Part shown: positions 1 to 7,950 of the stretch, piece by piece
Layout: every line of letters begins with the position of its first letter
How positions within the stretch are numbered: the first letter of the stretch is position 1
Assembly: GCA_025924715.1 (NCBI GenBank)
Contig: JAICHV010000030.1
Span: 1 to 48,325, forward strand
Source: Alphaproteobacteria bacterium
GTDB taxonomy: Bacteria; Pseudomonadota; Alphaproteobacteria; Micropepsales; Micropepsaceae
Direction: 5' to 3'
Length of the DNA: 48,325 nucleotides
Notes under the pieces: model-generated
Told to the model about the DNA's origin: nothing
The model's input: only the letters and a program-made list of their open reading frames with translations
The model's database searches: none
Made by a program: the position numbers and the translations under genes

Positions 1-687
1 ACCCGCGGCCGGGGCGGCGGCGGCAGCGGCACCTTCGGCCGGCGCGGCGCCCTCGACGGGCGCGGCTTCGACGGCGGGCGCAGCCGCGGCAGCGGCGGCG
101 GCACGCTGCTCTTCGATGACGCTGGTGGGCGCCACGATCGAGCAGATGGTGAAGTCGCGGCCCTTGATGATCGGCTTGACGCCTTCGGGCAGCGTGACGT
201 CCTCGATATGGATGGAGGCGTTGATGTCCAGCGCCGCCACATCGATCAGAATCTCGTTGGGAATGCTGTCGGCGGGGCAGGAGACTTCCATCTCATGGCG
301 CACGATGTTCAGCACGCCGCCCTTTTTCAGACCGGGGGATTCGCCCTGGCCTTTGAAATGCACAGGGATTTCCAGCCGCACGCGCGAGCCTTCCACCAGG
401 CGCATGAAATCGACATGCACCGGGCGGTCGCTGACCGGATCGAGCTGCAACTGGCGGGGCAACACGCGGGTTTTCTTGCCGCCCAGGTCCAACATCAGCA
501 GGGTGGTCAGGAAGGCACCTTTTTCGATATGGCGCTCCAAGGTGCGAAAGTCGACCGCGACGGTCTGGGGGGCGTCCGCACCGCCATAGATGATGGCGGG
601 GATCAGGCCCTTTTGGCGCGCCTGATAGGACGGGCCCTTGCCGCGTCCCTCGCGGGCTTCGACCTTAAGTTCTTGAACCTGCGACAT
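1..687 (-). CDS. rplY: 50S ribosomal protein bL25 (CTC/TL5 type), 3' end outside window
   Basis: The protein binds 5S rRNA in the large ribosomal subunit. The start at 687 (MSQVQELKVEARE) has a good AGAGGA ribosome binding site. The visible 229 residues hold the N-terminal L25 domain (about 1-95, with GRGKGPSYQARQKG and PAIIYGG), then the CTC/TL5-type C-terminal beta domain (about 96-195), then an Ala/Pro/Glu-rich tail that runs off the window edge still in frame. Long L25 proteins with such acidic-alanine tails are normal in Alphaproteobacteria. The gene is transcribed leftwards and shares a 224-bp upstream region with the divergent DUF1761 gene. In this group rplY is usually followed by pth and ychF, which would lie outside the window. 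Confidence 0.93.
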   Translation of the reverse strand, partial: MSQVQELKVEAREGRGKGPSYQARQKGLIPAIIYGGADAPQTVAVDFRTLERHIEKGAFLTTLLMLDLGGKKTRVLPRQLQLDPVSDRPVHVDFMRLVEGSRVRLEIPVHFKGQGESPGLKKGGVLNIVRHEMEVSCPADSIPNEILIDVAALDINASIHIEDVTLPEGVKPIIKGRDFTICSIVAPTSVIEEQRAAAAAAAAPAVEAAPVEGAAPAEGAAAAAAPAAG

Positions 688-783
688 TTTTCGTTCCTCT
701 GAGCCTCGCGGGCCCACAATTTTGCGGAAAGGCGAGGCTTTTAGCGGATGGCCGGCGCAAAGACAACTGGTGCAGAGCGATCG

Positions 784-852
784 GCCGCAGGCCGGCGAAA
801 CCGTCCAGCGGACGGTTTCGAGCGACGCACGCCCGGAGCGCAAGCGAAGGGC
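784..852. repeat. Dispersed palindromic repeat, copy A
   Basis: The core is an 11-bp inverted repeat, CGAAACCGTCC / GGACGGTTTCG, with a 3-nt loop (796-820). Eleven bases later comes a second pair, GCCC (831-834) / GGGC (849-852). The same arrangement with the same spacings recurs at 29543-29611; the 57-bp cores match at about 50 of 57 positions. The stem carries a compensatory change (C-G here, T-A in copy B). It lies between the divergent rplY and DUF1761 genes, 60 bp upstream of the latter. The rest of the 688-911 spacer shows nothing I can assign. Confidence 0.8.
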
Positions 853-911
853 CGGGCACGGCAGACGGGCCCGGTTCCCCCTGCTAATCTCGCCCAAAAG
901 GGGAGGCGGGG

Positions 912-1310
912 ATGCACAATTCCTATGTGGCGATTGTCGCCGCTGCGCTGGCGGCCTGGATATCCGGCGCGCTCTATTACGGGGTGCTGGGCAAGACCTG
1001 GCAGAGGGCCCAGGGCCTGGATCCTGCGGCCTGCAAGGGCCAGAAAATGCCCCTCGCCCCCATGGCGGTCTCTTTCGTCAGCGAACTGGTGATGGCTTTC
1101 ACCCTGCTGCATCTGCTGGCGGCGCTGGGGGTGCATAGCTGGCAGGACGGGCTGGTGATCGGGCTGATGGCCGCCATCGCCTTCATCGTCACCACCACCC
1201 TGGTCAACAACATGTTCCAGGGGCGCAAGCTGGCCCTGACCGTGATCGACAGCGGTCACTGGCTCGGCGTGGCGGCGATCGAAGGCGTCGTGTTGATGCT
1301 GCTGAGCTAG
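912..1310 (+). CDS. DUF1761 family small membrane protein
   Basis: The 132-residue protein is almost entirely hydrophobic, with about four membrane segments (near 4-28, 50-72, 78-100 and 108-131). The N-terminal NSYVAIVAAALAAWISGALYY and the late DSGHWLG are typical of the DUF1761 family of inner-membrane proteins, whose function is unknown. An AGGGGAGG-type ribosome binding site precedes the start. The gene stands alone between rplY and the copper operon, 58 bp ahead of the latter. Family assignment is from recalled sequence pattern, not a search. Confidence 0.75.
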   Translation: MHNSYVAIVAAALAAWISGALYYGVLGKTWQRAQGLDPAACKGQKMPLAPMAVSFVSELVMAFTLLHLLAALGVHSWQDGLVIGLMAAIAFIVTTTLVNNMFQGRKLALTVIDSGHWLGVAAIEGVVLMLLS

Positions 1311-1368
1311 GAAGCTGCGGCACTCTCTCGCTTGACGGGCCGGGGGAACACTCTCACCGTCGAAGCCG

Positions 1369-1779
1369 ATGCAGACCGGATTTCGCCGCACCGCCGTCAC
1401 TCTTGCGCTTGCCGCGATGACGCTGCGCGCGATTTTGCCGACGGGATGGATGCCCAACCCGTCAGGCTTGGCGCAATCGCCCCTGGTCATCTGCATGATG
1501 GATACCGGCCTGGACGCGTCCATGCCGCAGATGATGGACATGCCCGCAATGGACATGCCCGCGATGGATATGCCGGGCCATGACCACGGGCAACAGCATG
1601 GCGAATCTTGTCCTTTCGCCGCCGCGCCCCATATCGCAGCGTCTGCCGGCCCGGCCGCGCAACTGGTCCTGCCTTCGCATCTGGCGCATTTTGCCGAAAA
1701 GCCGCTTCTCAAAACCCGCCGCGCGGCCAAGGCGCAGTATCAACCCCAGTCTCCCCGCGCCCCACCATCCTTCGTCTGA
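1369..1779 (+). CDS. DUF2946-like exported protein, Met/His-rich (probable copper handling)
   Basis: A 136-residue protein with an N-terminal hydrophobic signal or anchor (about 6-24), then RAILPTGWMP, typical of DUF2946. Near residue 52 begins a methionine-rich repeat with three MDMP-type units ending in GHDHG, followed by CPFA and further histidines. Met-X-Met and His clusters of this kind bind Cu(I)/Cu(II) in periplasmic copper proteins. It is the first gene of a three-gene plus-strand cluster ending in copC, which supports a copper role. A TTGACG hexamer at 1332-1337 could be a -35 element, but I see no matching -10. The last third is Pro/Ala-rich and probably disordered. Confidence 0.7.
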   Translation: MQTGFRRTAVTLALAAMTLRAILPTGWMPNPSGLAQSPLVICMMDTGLDASMPQMMDMPAMDMPAMDMPGHDHGQQHGESCPFAAAPHIAASAGPAAQLVLPSHLAHFAEKPLLKTRRAAKAQYQPQSPRAPPSFV

Positions 1780-1854
1780 AAACTGAGCCGTGATGTCCGT
1801 GCGAGCCTCGTGCCCGCATGGCGCCCGCATTTTATTCAGCCGAAAGGTGATTTC

Positions 1855-2757
1855 ATGCCTTTTCCCGACAGGCGCGGGCTTGCGCGCCTTTTGCATCATT
1901 GCCGCTTCCGTGCCGCATTTGTGACAGCCGCATTTATCCTCCCGGCGAGCGCGCAAGCGCATGGCATTTTGGGGGACCGGTTCTTTCCCGCCACCATTTC
2001 CTCCGACGATCCCTTCGCCGCCGACGAATTAGCGCTTCCCACGTTTACCGGCTTCGCTCATGAGCGCGACTATGAACTGGATTATTCGAAAACCATCTTC
2101 CGGGGCGTGGCGCTGGAAATAGGGGCCGGCTATGTGGATGCCCATCCGCCCGGCGATGTGGCCCAGACGGGCTGGGGGAATTTTTCCATCCAGCCCTCCA
2201 TCGAGCTGATCCGCGATCCGCAAAGCGAATTCATCCTCACCGGCGCCTTCGGCTGGGAGATCGGGGGCAGCGGGAGCCGGGCGGTGGCGGACCGCAATTC
2301 GACGTATTCGCCCATGCTCAAATACGGCAAGGGCTTCGGCGATCTTTCCGATGAGGCTTGGTTTCTCAGGCCCTTCGCCGTCACAGGCTCGGTTGATTAT
2401 GCCTTTTCGGGGCAACATGGCGGCCCCAACGCCATCGAGTGGGCCGGCGCGGTCGAATACAGCCTGCTTTATCTTCAGAACAATGTGCGCGACCTGGGCC
2501 TGGGCAATTTCGCTGCCCATCTGACCCCCGTGGTCGAATACAGTTTCTCGGCCGCCTCGGGCGGCGGCACCACCGGTACCATCAATCCCGGGATCATCTG
2601 GTCGGGCCAGGACGTGCAGTTGGCCGTCGAAGCGGTCATCCCGGCCAACCGTGCGACGGGGGGTGCGGTGGGAATGATCGCCCAACTGCATTTCTATATC
2701 GACGACATTTTCCCAACCACCCTGGGACGTCCTGTCTTTGGAGGGGCTCGGTCATGA
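1855..2757 (+). CDS. Exported beta-rich protein of the copper operon, function unknown
   Basis: The start at 1855 is chosen over an upstream in-frame GTG (1810) because of the AAAGGTGA ribosome binding site just before it. The 300-residue product has a signal peptide with a likely cleavage after AQA (residue 35), so the mature protein would begin with His-Gly (HGILGDRFFPATI). The rest is alternating polar/hydrophobic sequence with many aromatic residues and Gly, consistent with a beta-barrel or other outer-membrane/periplasmic beta protein. I recall similar HGIxGxRFFPAT proteins in other Alphaproteobacteria but no assigned function. The stop overlaps the copC start by 4 bp, so the two are translationally coupled. 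Confidence 0.7.
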   Translation: MPFPDRRGLARLLHHCRFRAAFVTAAFILPASAQAHGILGDRFFPATISSDDPFAADELALPTFTGFAHERDYELDYSKTIFRGVALEIGAGYVDAHPPGDVAQTGWGNFSIQPSIELIRDPQSEFILTGAFGWEIGGSGSRAVADRNSTYSPMLKYGKGFGDLSDEAWFLRPFAVTGSVDYAFSGQHGGPNAIEWAGAVEYSLLYLQNNVRDLGLGNFAAHLTPVVEYSFSAASGGGTTGTINPGIIWSGQDVQLAVEAVIPANRATGGAVGMIAQLHFYIDDIFPTTLGRPVFGGARS

Positions 2758-3098
2758 AAATTCCCGTCCTGATCGCATTGCTGTCGCTGACGGCGGGGTC
2801 GGCCTGGGCGCATGCCTTTTTGCGGCATGCCGATCCCGGCGCCGGCGCGCAACTGAAGGCCCCGCCCAAGCAATTGACGCTGACCTTCAGCGAAGCGCTG
2901 GAACCTGCCTTCAGCGGGGTTTCGGTGACGGACGCCGAAGGGCGCGACGTTGCGGCGAACGCCGTGCAGGTCTCTGCCGCGACCATGATTGTCGCGCTGA
3001 AGCCGCTTGCCCAGGGCACCTATCACGTGGCCTGGCATGCGGTCTCGCCGGACACGCACCGCACGGATGGCAAATACAGCTTCGCGATTAAGCCGTGA
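2754..3098 (+). CDS. copC: Periplasmic copper-binding protein CopC
   Basis: This 114-residue protein has a signal peptide cleaved after AWA (residue 19), leaving His20 at the mature N-terminus. The body is a CopC Ig-like beta sandwich (about 20-114), with HADPGAGAQLKAPPK at the front and the C-terminal VSPDTHRTDGKY. In characterised CopC proteins Cu(II) is bound by the N-terminal His plus an Asp and His in that late loop; here these are His20, Asp100 and His102, all present. The start overlaps the upstream gene by 4 bp. No copD-type membrane partner follows; the next gene, prs, is convergent, 7 bp away. Confidence 0.9.
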   Translation: MKIPVLIALLSLTAGSAWAHAFLRHADPGAGAQLKAPPKQLTLTFSEALEPAFSGVSVTDAEGRDVAANAVQVSAATMIVALKPLAQGTYHVAWHAVSPDTHRTDGKYSFAIKP

Positions 3099-3105
3099 CC
3101 GCGGC

Positions 3106-4065
3106 CTAGTCGAACAGGCTCGACACCGAAGCTTCGTTGTTGATGCGCCGCATGGCTTCGCCCAGCAGCGGCGCGATGGTGATGCTGCGGATATTGGGGC
3201 AGGCGCGCATTTCGTCGGTGGCGGCGATGGTATCGGTCACCACCAGCGATTTCAGCCGCGAATTCTTGATCCGCGCCACCGCCCCGCCCGACAGAACCCC
3301 ATGCACAGCATAGGCATAGACTTCGGTGGCGCCATTCTTCAGCAGCGCTTCGGCGGCATTGCACAGCGTGCCGCCCGAATCCACAATATCGTCGATCAAG
3401 ACGCAGGCCTGGCCTTCGACATCGCCGATGATGTTCATCACTTCGGATTCGCCCGCCTTTTCGCGGCGCTTGTCGACGATGGCCAGGTCGGTGCCCAGCC
3501 GCTTGGCCAAGGCGCGGGCGCGCAGCACGCCGCCGACATCGGGCGACACCACCATGGGCAGATTGTTGCCCAGGTAATCGGTGATGTCGCGGTGGATCAC
3601 CGGCAAAGCGAACAGATTGTCGGTGGGAATATCGAAGAAACCCTGGATTTGCCCGGCATGCAGATCGATGGTGAGGACGCGGTTGGCGCCGGCCTGGGTG
3701 ATCAGATTGGCCACCAGCTTGGCCGAGATGGGCGTGCGCGGGCCGACTTTGCGGTCCTGGCGGGCATAGCCGAAATAGGGAATGACCGCGGTGATGCGGC
3801 GCGCGCTGGCCCGGCGCAGCGCATCGATCATGATCAGCAATTCCATCAGATTGTCATTGGCCGGATAGGACGTGCTCTGGATCACGAACATGTCCTCGCC
3901 GCGCACATTTTCCTGCACCTCGACAAAGATTTCCATGTCGGAGAAGCGGCGCACCGCGGCTTTGACAAAAGGCAGCTTGAGGTAATGGCCGATGGCTTCG
4001 GCCAGGGGGCTGTTGGAATTGCCCGTGATCAGGCGCATGCCCCGCGATCCATTCAGATCCGTCAT
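3106..4065 (-). CDS. prs: Ribose-phosphate pyrophosphokinase
   Basis: The enzyme makes PRPP from ribose 5-phosphate and ATP for nucleotide, His and Trp synthesis in the cytoplasm. Diagnostic stretches are [11 protein letters not shown] near the start, [14 protein letters not shown] (metal/ATP region) and the PRPP-binding loop [13 protein letters not shown]. The start is uncertain: ATG 4065 gives 319 residues, ATG 4038 (MRLITGNSN) gives 310, the usual family length, and a longer 4131 start adds sequence unlike the family. It is the last gene of the leftward lgt-midA-pgeF-prs group, 109 bp after pgeF, and converges on copC. Confidence 0.95.
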   Translation of the reverse strand: MTDLNGSRGMRLITGNSNSPLAEAIGHYLKLPFVKAAVRRFSDMEIFVEVQENVRGEDMFVIQSTSYPANDNLMELLIMIDALRRASARRITAVIPYFGYARQDRKVGPRTPISAKLVANLITQAGANRVLTIDLHAGQIQGFFDIPTDNLFALPVIHRDITDYLGNNLPMVVSPDVGGVLRARALAKRLGTDLAIVDKRREKAGESEVMNIIGDVEGQACVLIDDIVDSGGTLCNAAEALLKNGATEVYAYAVHGVLSGGAVARIKNSRLKSLVVTDTIAATDEMRACPNIRSITIAPLLGEAMRRINNEASVSSLFD

Positions 4066-4174
4066 TGCGCCATCTACCCCCAATGAAGCTTTGATGACGC
4101 GGCTTGTAGCGGTCCGGCCTTGGTCTCGCAACTGACGATTCGTCGCGATTTATAAACGAGGGCCATGGCGCCGC

Positions 4175-4939
4175 TCAGGGATTCAGCACAATCACCGAGA
4201 TTTCCCGCCCATAATCGCTTTCGCCGCGATGGGTGGTGCGGCGGAACGAGAAGAAACCGCCCTCCTGGGGATAAGTGCAGAGCCCCATTTTGGCGACATT
4301 GTGGATTCCCGCCTCGGCCAGGCGGGCGGCGGCAAAGCCCTCAAGATCGAAATGGAAATGTCCCGGCGACCGGCCGGGCACCAGGAACCGCGTCATGCCG
4401 GGCTTGCCGGCGAATTCCGGGCCGACTTCGTAATTTGCCTGGGAAATGCAGGGACCGATCGCCGCCCTGATGTCGCTGCGCCGCGCACCCAGGCCTTCCA
4501 TCGCCGCGATGGTGGCCTCGAGCACGCCCCCAAGCGCCCCTTTCCACCCGGCATGGGCGGCGCCGATCACCCGCGCCCGCGCATCCGCAAACAGCACCGG
4601 GGCGCAATCGGCGGTGAGAATCCCCAGCATTCGCCGCGGGGTGGCGCTGACCATGGCATCGCCTTGCGGATAGGTATCCCAATCCTCGCCCACGACATGG
4701 ACCACGGGGCTGTGAATCTGGGCCAGGGTGGCCAGTTGAGCGCCCGGGAGAATCGCGTCCACCACCCGGGCCCGATTTTCCGCCACCGCGGCCTTGTCGT
4801 CACGGCTGCCCGGCCCGCAATTGAGTGAGGCATAAATGCCTTGCGACACCCCGCCCTCGCGCCCAAAGAAACCATGGGCGATGCCGGGCAAGGCGAGCTT
4901 GGAACTGCGGTGAATGTTCAAACTCGCTTGAGGCGGCAT
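4175..4939 (-). CDS. pgeF: Peptidoglycan editing factor PgeF / YfiH-type multicopper-like protein
   Basis: The 254-residue protein belongs to the Cu-oxidase_4 (YfiH/laccase-domain) family. Characterised members remove wrongly incorporated L-Ser from peptidoglycan precursors or show polyphenol-oxidase or purine-nucleoside activities. Family motifs visible are HGFFGREGGVS, TADCAPVLF, the metal-site HAGWKGALGG, IGPCISQANYEVG and a late CTYPQ...FFSFRR. The start lies 2 bp after the midA stop, so it is in one transcript with lgt and midA. Length matches the family. The exact substrate cannot be told from sequence. Confidence 0.9.
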   Translation of the reverse strand: MPPQASLNIHRSSKLALPGIAHGFFGREGGVSQGIYASLNCGPGSRDDKAAVAENRARVVDAILPGAQLATLAQIHSPVVHVVGEDWDTYPQGDAMVSATPRRMLGILTADCAPVLFADARARVIGAAHAGWKGALGGVLEATIAAMEGLGARRSDIRAAIGPCISQANYEVGPEFAGKPGMTRFLVPGRSPGHFHFDLEGFAAARLAEAGIHNVAKMGLCTYPQEGGFFSFRRTTHRGESDYGREISVIVLNP

Positions 4940-4941
4940 CT

Positions 4942-6012
4942 TTAGAATCCGGGCGGTGTGACGCCGGGGGGAACAAAAGCCAGCGCCTGAAACAGCGTGC
5001 CCATCTGCACCGGATCGATCAAGCGCCGGGCGCTGGCGATCAATTGCGCCGCCTGGTCCGGATGGGCCTCGGCCAATTGCCCGGCGCGCTGCGCCAATCC
5101 CATGCTGGACAGGAACGCGCCCTGGCCACGCGGCCCGAATATGGCGGCGCCCCCCCGGCGGCCGGCCTCACCCAGGGCGGCGAAATCGACATGGGCGGAC
5201 AGATCATGCGCGCCGGGCTGGGACAGCACCTCGGCGAAATCATTGGCGCCCACCGCCTGCAAGGTTTCGCCAAAGCCGGCCGCTTCGCCATAGCCGTAAT
5301 CCAGCACCAAGGCGCCGCCGCCTTGGGCCGCGATGATGCGGGCAATTTCTTGTGCCAGGGCGGTGGCAGCCGCGGAGGATTCGTAAACGCCACCTTCGGG
5401 CGCGTCGGCGCGATCGGCCGGTACCAGCGCCGGCGGTGTCGCGCCGGGGGCCAGCGCAAAGGACAATTCGCCCGCTTTGCTCACCACCATGCGCTCATGC
5501 CAGCCCTGCGCGGTGCGGACATATTGGCGGATCGGCAAGGCGTCGAAAAATTCATTGGCGAGCAGGAACAGCGGCGCGTCGCCCAGGGTCTGGTCGAAAT
5601 GGCTTTTCCACACGATGTCCAAGCCCGGCAGATTTTGCTGTTGGATTCCCCGCAGCACCGGACTTGATTCGACCAGCACGATCTGCGGCTTGAAATCCGG
5701 GGCCACGCGCATCGCCCGCAAGGCATCGGCCATCAGCGTGCCGCGACCCGGCCCCAGTTCCACCAGCCGGCACTGTTTGGGTTTGCCCTGGTCATGCCAA
5801 AGCTGCACGCACCATAGCCCCAGCAGCTCGCCGAAGATCTGGCTGATCTCGGGCGCGGTGATGAAATCGGCGCCCAGGGGATCGCGGGTGGCGTAATAGC
5901 CGGCCTGCGGGTCGTGCAGCGCCAGGGTCATATATTGAGCGATCGAGATCGGGCCCTGGGCCTCGATCAGGGCCGCGATGCGCGCCGAAAGGGATTCGCC
6001 CGCTGCGCTCAT
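4942..6012 (-). CDS. Class I SAM-dependent methyltransferase, MidA/NDUFAF7 family
   Basis: The 356-residue protein matches the DUF185/NDUFAF7 (MidA) family; the mitochondrial member methylates an arginine in a complex I subunit during assembly. Visible features are an N-terminal QYMTLALHDPQAGYYATRDPLGADFITAPEIS region split over residues about 25-55, the SAM-binding ELGPGRGTLMADALR (about residue 85) and NEFFDALPI. ATG 6012 is chosen because it overlaps the lgt stop as ATGA and begins at the conserved N-terminus; in-frame sequence further upstream is antisense to the lgt reading and looks spurious. A complex I methylation role is family inference. Confidence 0.88.
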   Translation of the reverse strand: MSAAGESLSARIAALIEAQGPISIAQYMTLALHDPQAGYYATRDPLGADFITAPEISQIFGELLGLWCVQLWHDQGKPKQCRLVELGPGRGTLMADALRAMRVAPDFKPQIVLVESSPVLRGIQQQNLPGLDIVWKSHFDQTLGDAPLFLLANEFFDALPIRQYVRTAQGWHERMVVSKAGELSFALAPGATPPALVPADRADAPEGGVYESSAAATALAQEIARIIAAQGGGALVLDYGYGEAAGFGETLQAVGANDFAEVLSQPGAHDLSAHVDFAALGEAGRRGGAAIFGPRGQGAFLSSMGLAQRAGQLAEAHPDQAAQLIASARRLIDPVQMGTLFQALAFVPPGVTPPGF

Positions 6013-6908
6013 GCGCGCTTGCGCGCCGCCACCCAGAACAGCGCCGCCGCCGTCAGCCAGACGGGAATGGACAGCGCCATGCCCATGCTGATCGGACCGA
6101 TGAATGGCGCGTCCGGCTCGCGGAAGAATTCGCAAATGAAGCGGAAGGTTCCATAGCCCAGAAAGAAACTGGCGGTGATCAGGCCGGGGCGGCGGTTGAG
6201 GCGAAAGACATGCAAACAGATCTGCAGGATGATCAGCAGCAACAGCCCCTCGGTCGCGGCCTCGTATAATTGGCTGGGATGGCGCGGCAGATCGCCGGCG
6301 GGACAGCCGCCATAGGCCGCGAAGATCCGGGCATTGCAGAAGACCATGCCCCAGGGAACATCGGTGACCCTTCCCCACAATTCGCCATTGACGAAATTGG
6401 CCAGCCGGCCGAAGAACAAGCCGATGGGCGCGAAGGCGGCGATCAAATCGGACACCGCCAGCAGGTTGAGCTTGTGGCGGCGGCAGAACAGAATCATCGC
6501 CACCACCACCCCGAACAATCCGCCATGGAAGGACATGCCCCCTTCCCAGGCGGCGATCAGCTTGATCGGATTGGTGACAAAAGCTTCAGGATAGCCGCGG
6601 CAGAACCCGGCATAGGGCGAAACCGAGCACAGGATGGTGCCATAGATCAGGTCCCAGCCCAGCCTTCCGCCCAGGATGACGCCGAAGGTGGCCCAGACCA
6701 GGAGGTCGCCGATCTGGTCCTCGGTGGCTGGGGGCTTGCCCGCGAAAGGCGCGCCGGTCCAGAGGCGCTTGCGGCGCAGGGCCCAGACCACCCCCCACCA
6801 GGCCAGCAGCAGGCCCACGATATAGGCCAGGGCGTACCAGCGGATCGGCAGCGGCCCCAGATGAACCAGGACCGGGTCGATATCCGGAAAGATCAGGGGC
6901 GTCGCCAT
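6009..6908 (-). CDS. lgt: Prolipoprotein diacylglyceryl transferase
   Basis: An inner-membrane enzyme of about seven membrane segments that moves diacylglycerol from phosphatidylglycerol to the lipobox Cys of prolipoproteins. The 299-residue protein shows the family signature GRLANFVNGELWGR, the essential-His region MSFHGGLFG and an N-terminal PLPIRWYALAYIVG. It is first in the leftward operon with midA and pgeF, overlapping midA by 4 bp. Prospective substrates in the window include the LTGC lipoprotein at 44250-44552 and possibly CyoA. Confidence 0.95.
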   Translation of the reverse strand: MATPLIFPDIDPVLVHLGPLPIRWYALAYIVGLLLAWWGVVWALRRKRLWTGAPFAGKPPATEDQIGDLLVWATFGVILGGRLGWDLIYGTILCSVSPYAGFCRGYPEAFVTNPIKLIAAWEGGMSFHGGLFGVVVAMILFCRRHKLNLLAVSDLIAAFAPIGLFFGRLANFVNGELWGRVTDVPWGMVFCNARIFAAYGGCPAGDLPRHPSQLYEAATEGLLLLIILQICLHVFRLNRRPGLITASFFLGYGTFRFICEFFREPDAPFIGPISMGMALSIPVWLTAAALFWVAARKRA

Positions 6909-6977
6909 GGCCTAGCTGGTGGGTCGCTTTGGGCGTCAAGTCAAGTAAAGTTAGCCCGAACATCAGCCGGAGACCAC

Positions 6978-7244
6978 ATGGCCCAGACCGACAACCCTTT
7001 TCTCGACGGCGTGGCCAAGGTCTTCACCGACGCCGCCGGCATGGCCCAAGGCGTGCGGGCCGAGATCGACACTTTTGTGAAGCAGCGGCTGGAACGCCTG
7101 GTCGCCGATATGGACTTCGTGCCGCGCGAGGAGTTCGAAGCGGTCAAGGCGATGGCAGCCAAGGCGCGGGCAGAGAACGAGGCGCTGGCGGCGCGGCTGT
7201 CCAAACTGGAAGAGGGCATGCTGGGCGCTAAGTCCAAGGACTGA
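6978..7244 (+). CDS. ubiK: Ubiquinone biosynthesis accessory factor UbiK (BMFP family)
   Basis: This 88-residue helical protein (MAQTDNPFLDGVAKVFTDAAG) matches the UbiK/YqiC membrane-fusogenic family, which assists the aerobic Ubi complex. The second half (about 30-80), with VKQRLERLVADMDFVPREEFE followed by KARAENEALAARLSKLE, is a clear trimeric-type coiled coil. The start at 6978 is preceded by GGAGACCAC. It is divergent from lgt with a 69-bp gap. A link to quinone chemistry fits the cyo quinol oxidase elsewhere in the window, though the two are not adjacent. Confidence 0.88.
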   Translation: MAQTDNPFLDGVAKVFTDAAGMAQGVRAEIDTFVKQRLERLVADMDFVPREEFEAVKAMAAKARAENEALAARLSKLEEGMLGAKSKD

Positions 7245-7443
7245 CTCATATTTCGAGTCTGTGGGTGAATCCCGTGTGGATGAATCGCCCGCCTTCGCGG
7301 GTGCTGCTCAAAGCTGTGGAATCTTTTTCGTGAGGCGGGATCAGGAGTCGCGGACTCTTGTGCCATCGCAAAATCTTGTGCCAGTTTGGGTCGCAACTGC
7401 TTCGCGTTGTGCCTGAACCCCGACAGGGCCAGGTTTTGGAGTC
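7243..7443. promoter_or_regulatory. Cluster of eight GANTC sites plus short tandem motifs
   Basis: GANTC, the CcrM methyltransferase site of Alphaproteobacteria, occurs at 7243, 7255, 7267, 7282, 7319, 7345, 7353 and 7439: eight in 201 bp, where roughly one per 300 bp is expected at this base composition. The first three are exactly 12 bp apart. The spacer also holds GTGGGTGAATC (7261) and GTGGATGAATC (7276), a TGTGGAATC (7315), three copies of TTGTGCC (7358, 7376, 7407) and a 5-bp hairpin CCCGC/GCGGG (7288-7301). It lies between ubiK and the ybjN-like gene; the last site ends 3 bp before that start codon. Function inferred, not shown. Confidence 0.55.
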
Positions 7444-7446
7444 GCC

Positions 7447-7950
7447 ATGACCGTCACTCACCAGGAAGAGTTTTCCGTCGAAGCCCATCCCATCGACCTG
7501 TTGGAACGCACCGTCGAGGACAATGGCTGGGCCTTTGAGCGATCGGGGCGGGACGAACTCAATCTTTCGGTGGCGGGGAAATGGAGCGACCATCATTTCA
7601 GCTTCTCCTGGCGCGACGACCTCAAATCGCTGCATCTGTCCTCGACCTTCGACATGCGGGTGACGGAAAGCGTGCGGCGCCAGAATATCGCCGACCTCTT
7701 GATGTATGTGAATGCGCGGCTGTGGATCGGGCATTTCGATCTGTGGCATGAAGACGGCACCATCGTTTTTCGCCATGCCATGATCTTTCCCGGCGCCGAC
7801 GCCAGCGCCTCGCAATGCGAAGCCCTGCTCAATTTGGCGCTGGAAGCCTGCGAGCATTATTATCCGGCCTTCCAATATGTGCTGTGGGGTGGCAAGACCG
7901 CCGAGGATGCCGTCGCCGCCGCGGTGCTGGAGTGCGCGGGCCGGGCGTGA
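7447..7950 (+). CDS. YbjN-domain protein
   Basis: The 167-residue protein matches the YbjN family (type III secretion chaperone-like fold), whose members affect stress tolerance and motility in Proteobacteria, with no defined biochemical role. Visible family features are an N-terminal HPIDLLERTVEDNGWAFER, the RRQNIADLLMYVNARLWIGHFDLW segment near the middle and a C-terminal region ending in AVLECAGRA. The stop overlaps the GTG start of proC, so the two are coupled; ybjN-proC adjacency is common in Alphaproteobacteria. Its 5' spacer is the GANTC-rich region. Confidence 0.85.
   Translation: MTVTHQEEFSVEAHPIDLLERTVEDNGWAFERSGRDELNLSVAGKWSDHHFSFSWRDDLKSLHLSSTFDMRVTESVRRQNIADLLMYVNARLWIGHFDLWHEDGTIVFRHAMIFPGADASASQCEALLNLALEACEHYYPAFQYVLWGGKTAEDAVAAAVLECAGRA

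Noticed and set aside
4066..4131. N-terminal extension of prs to ATG 4131
   Set aside because: The extra residues do not resemble the family start; 4065 or 4038 fits better.
7243..7443. Chromosomal replication origin
   Set aside because: GANTC clustering and one near-DnaA box are suggestive, but there is no AT-rich unwinding region, only a single near-match box, and none of the genes usually beside alphaproteobacterial origins.
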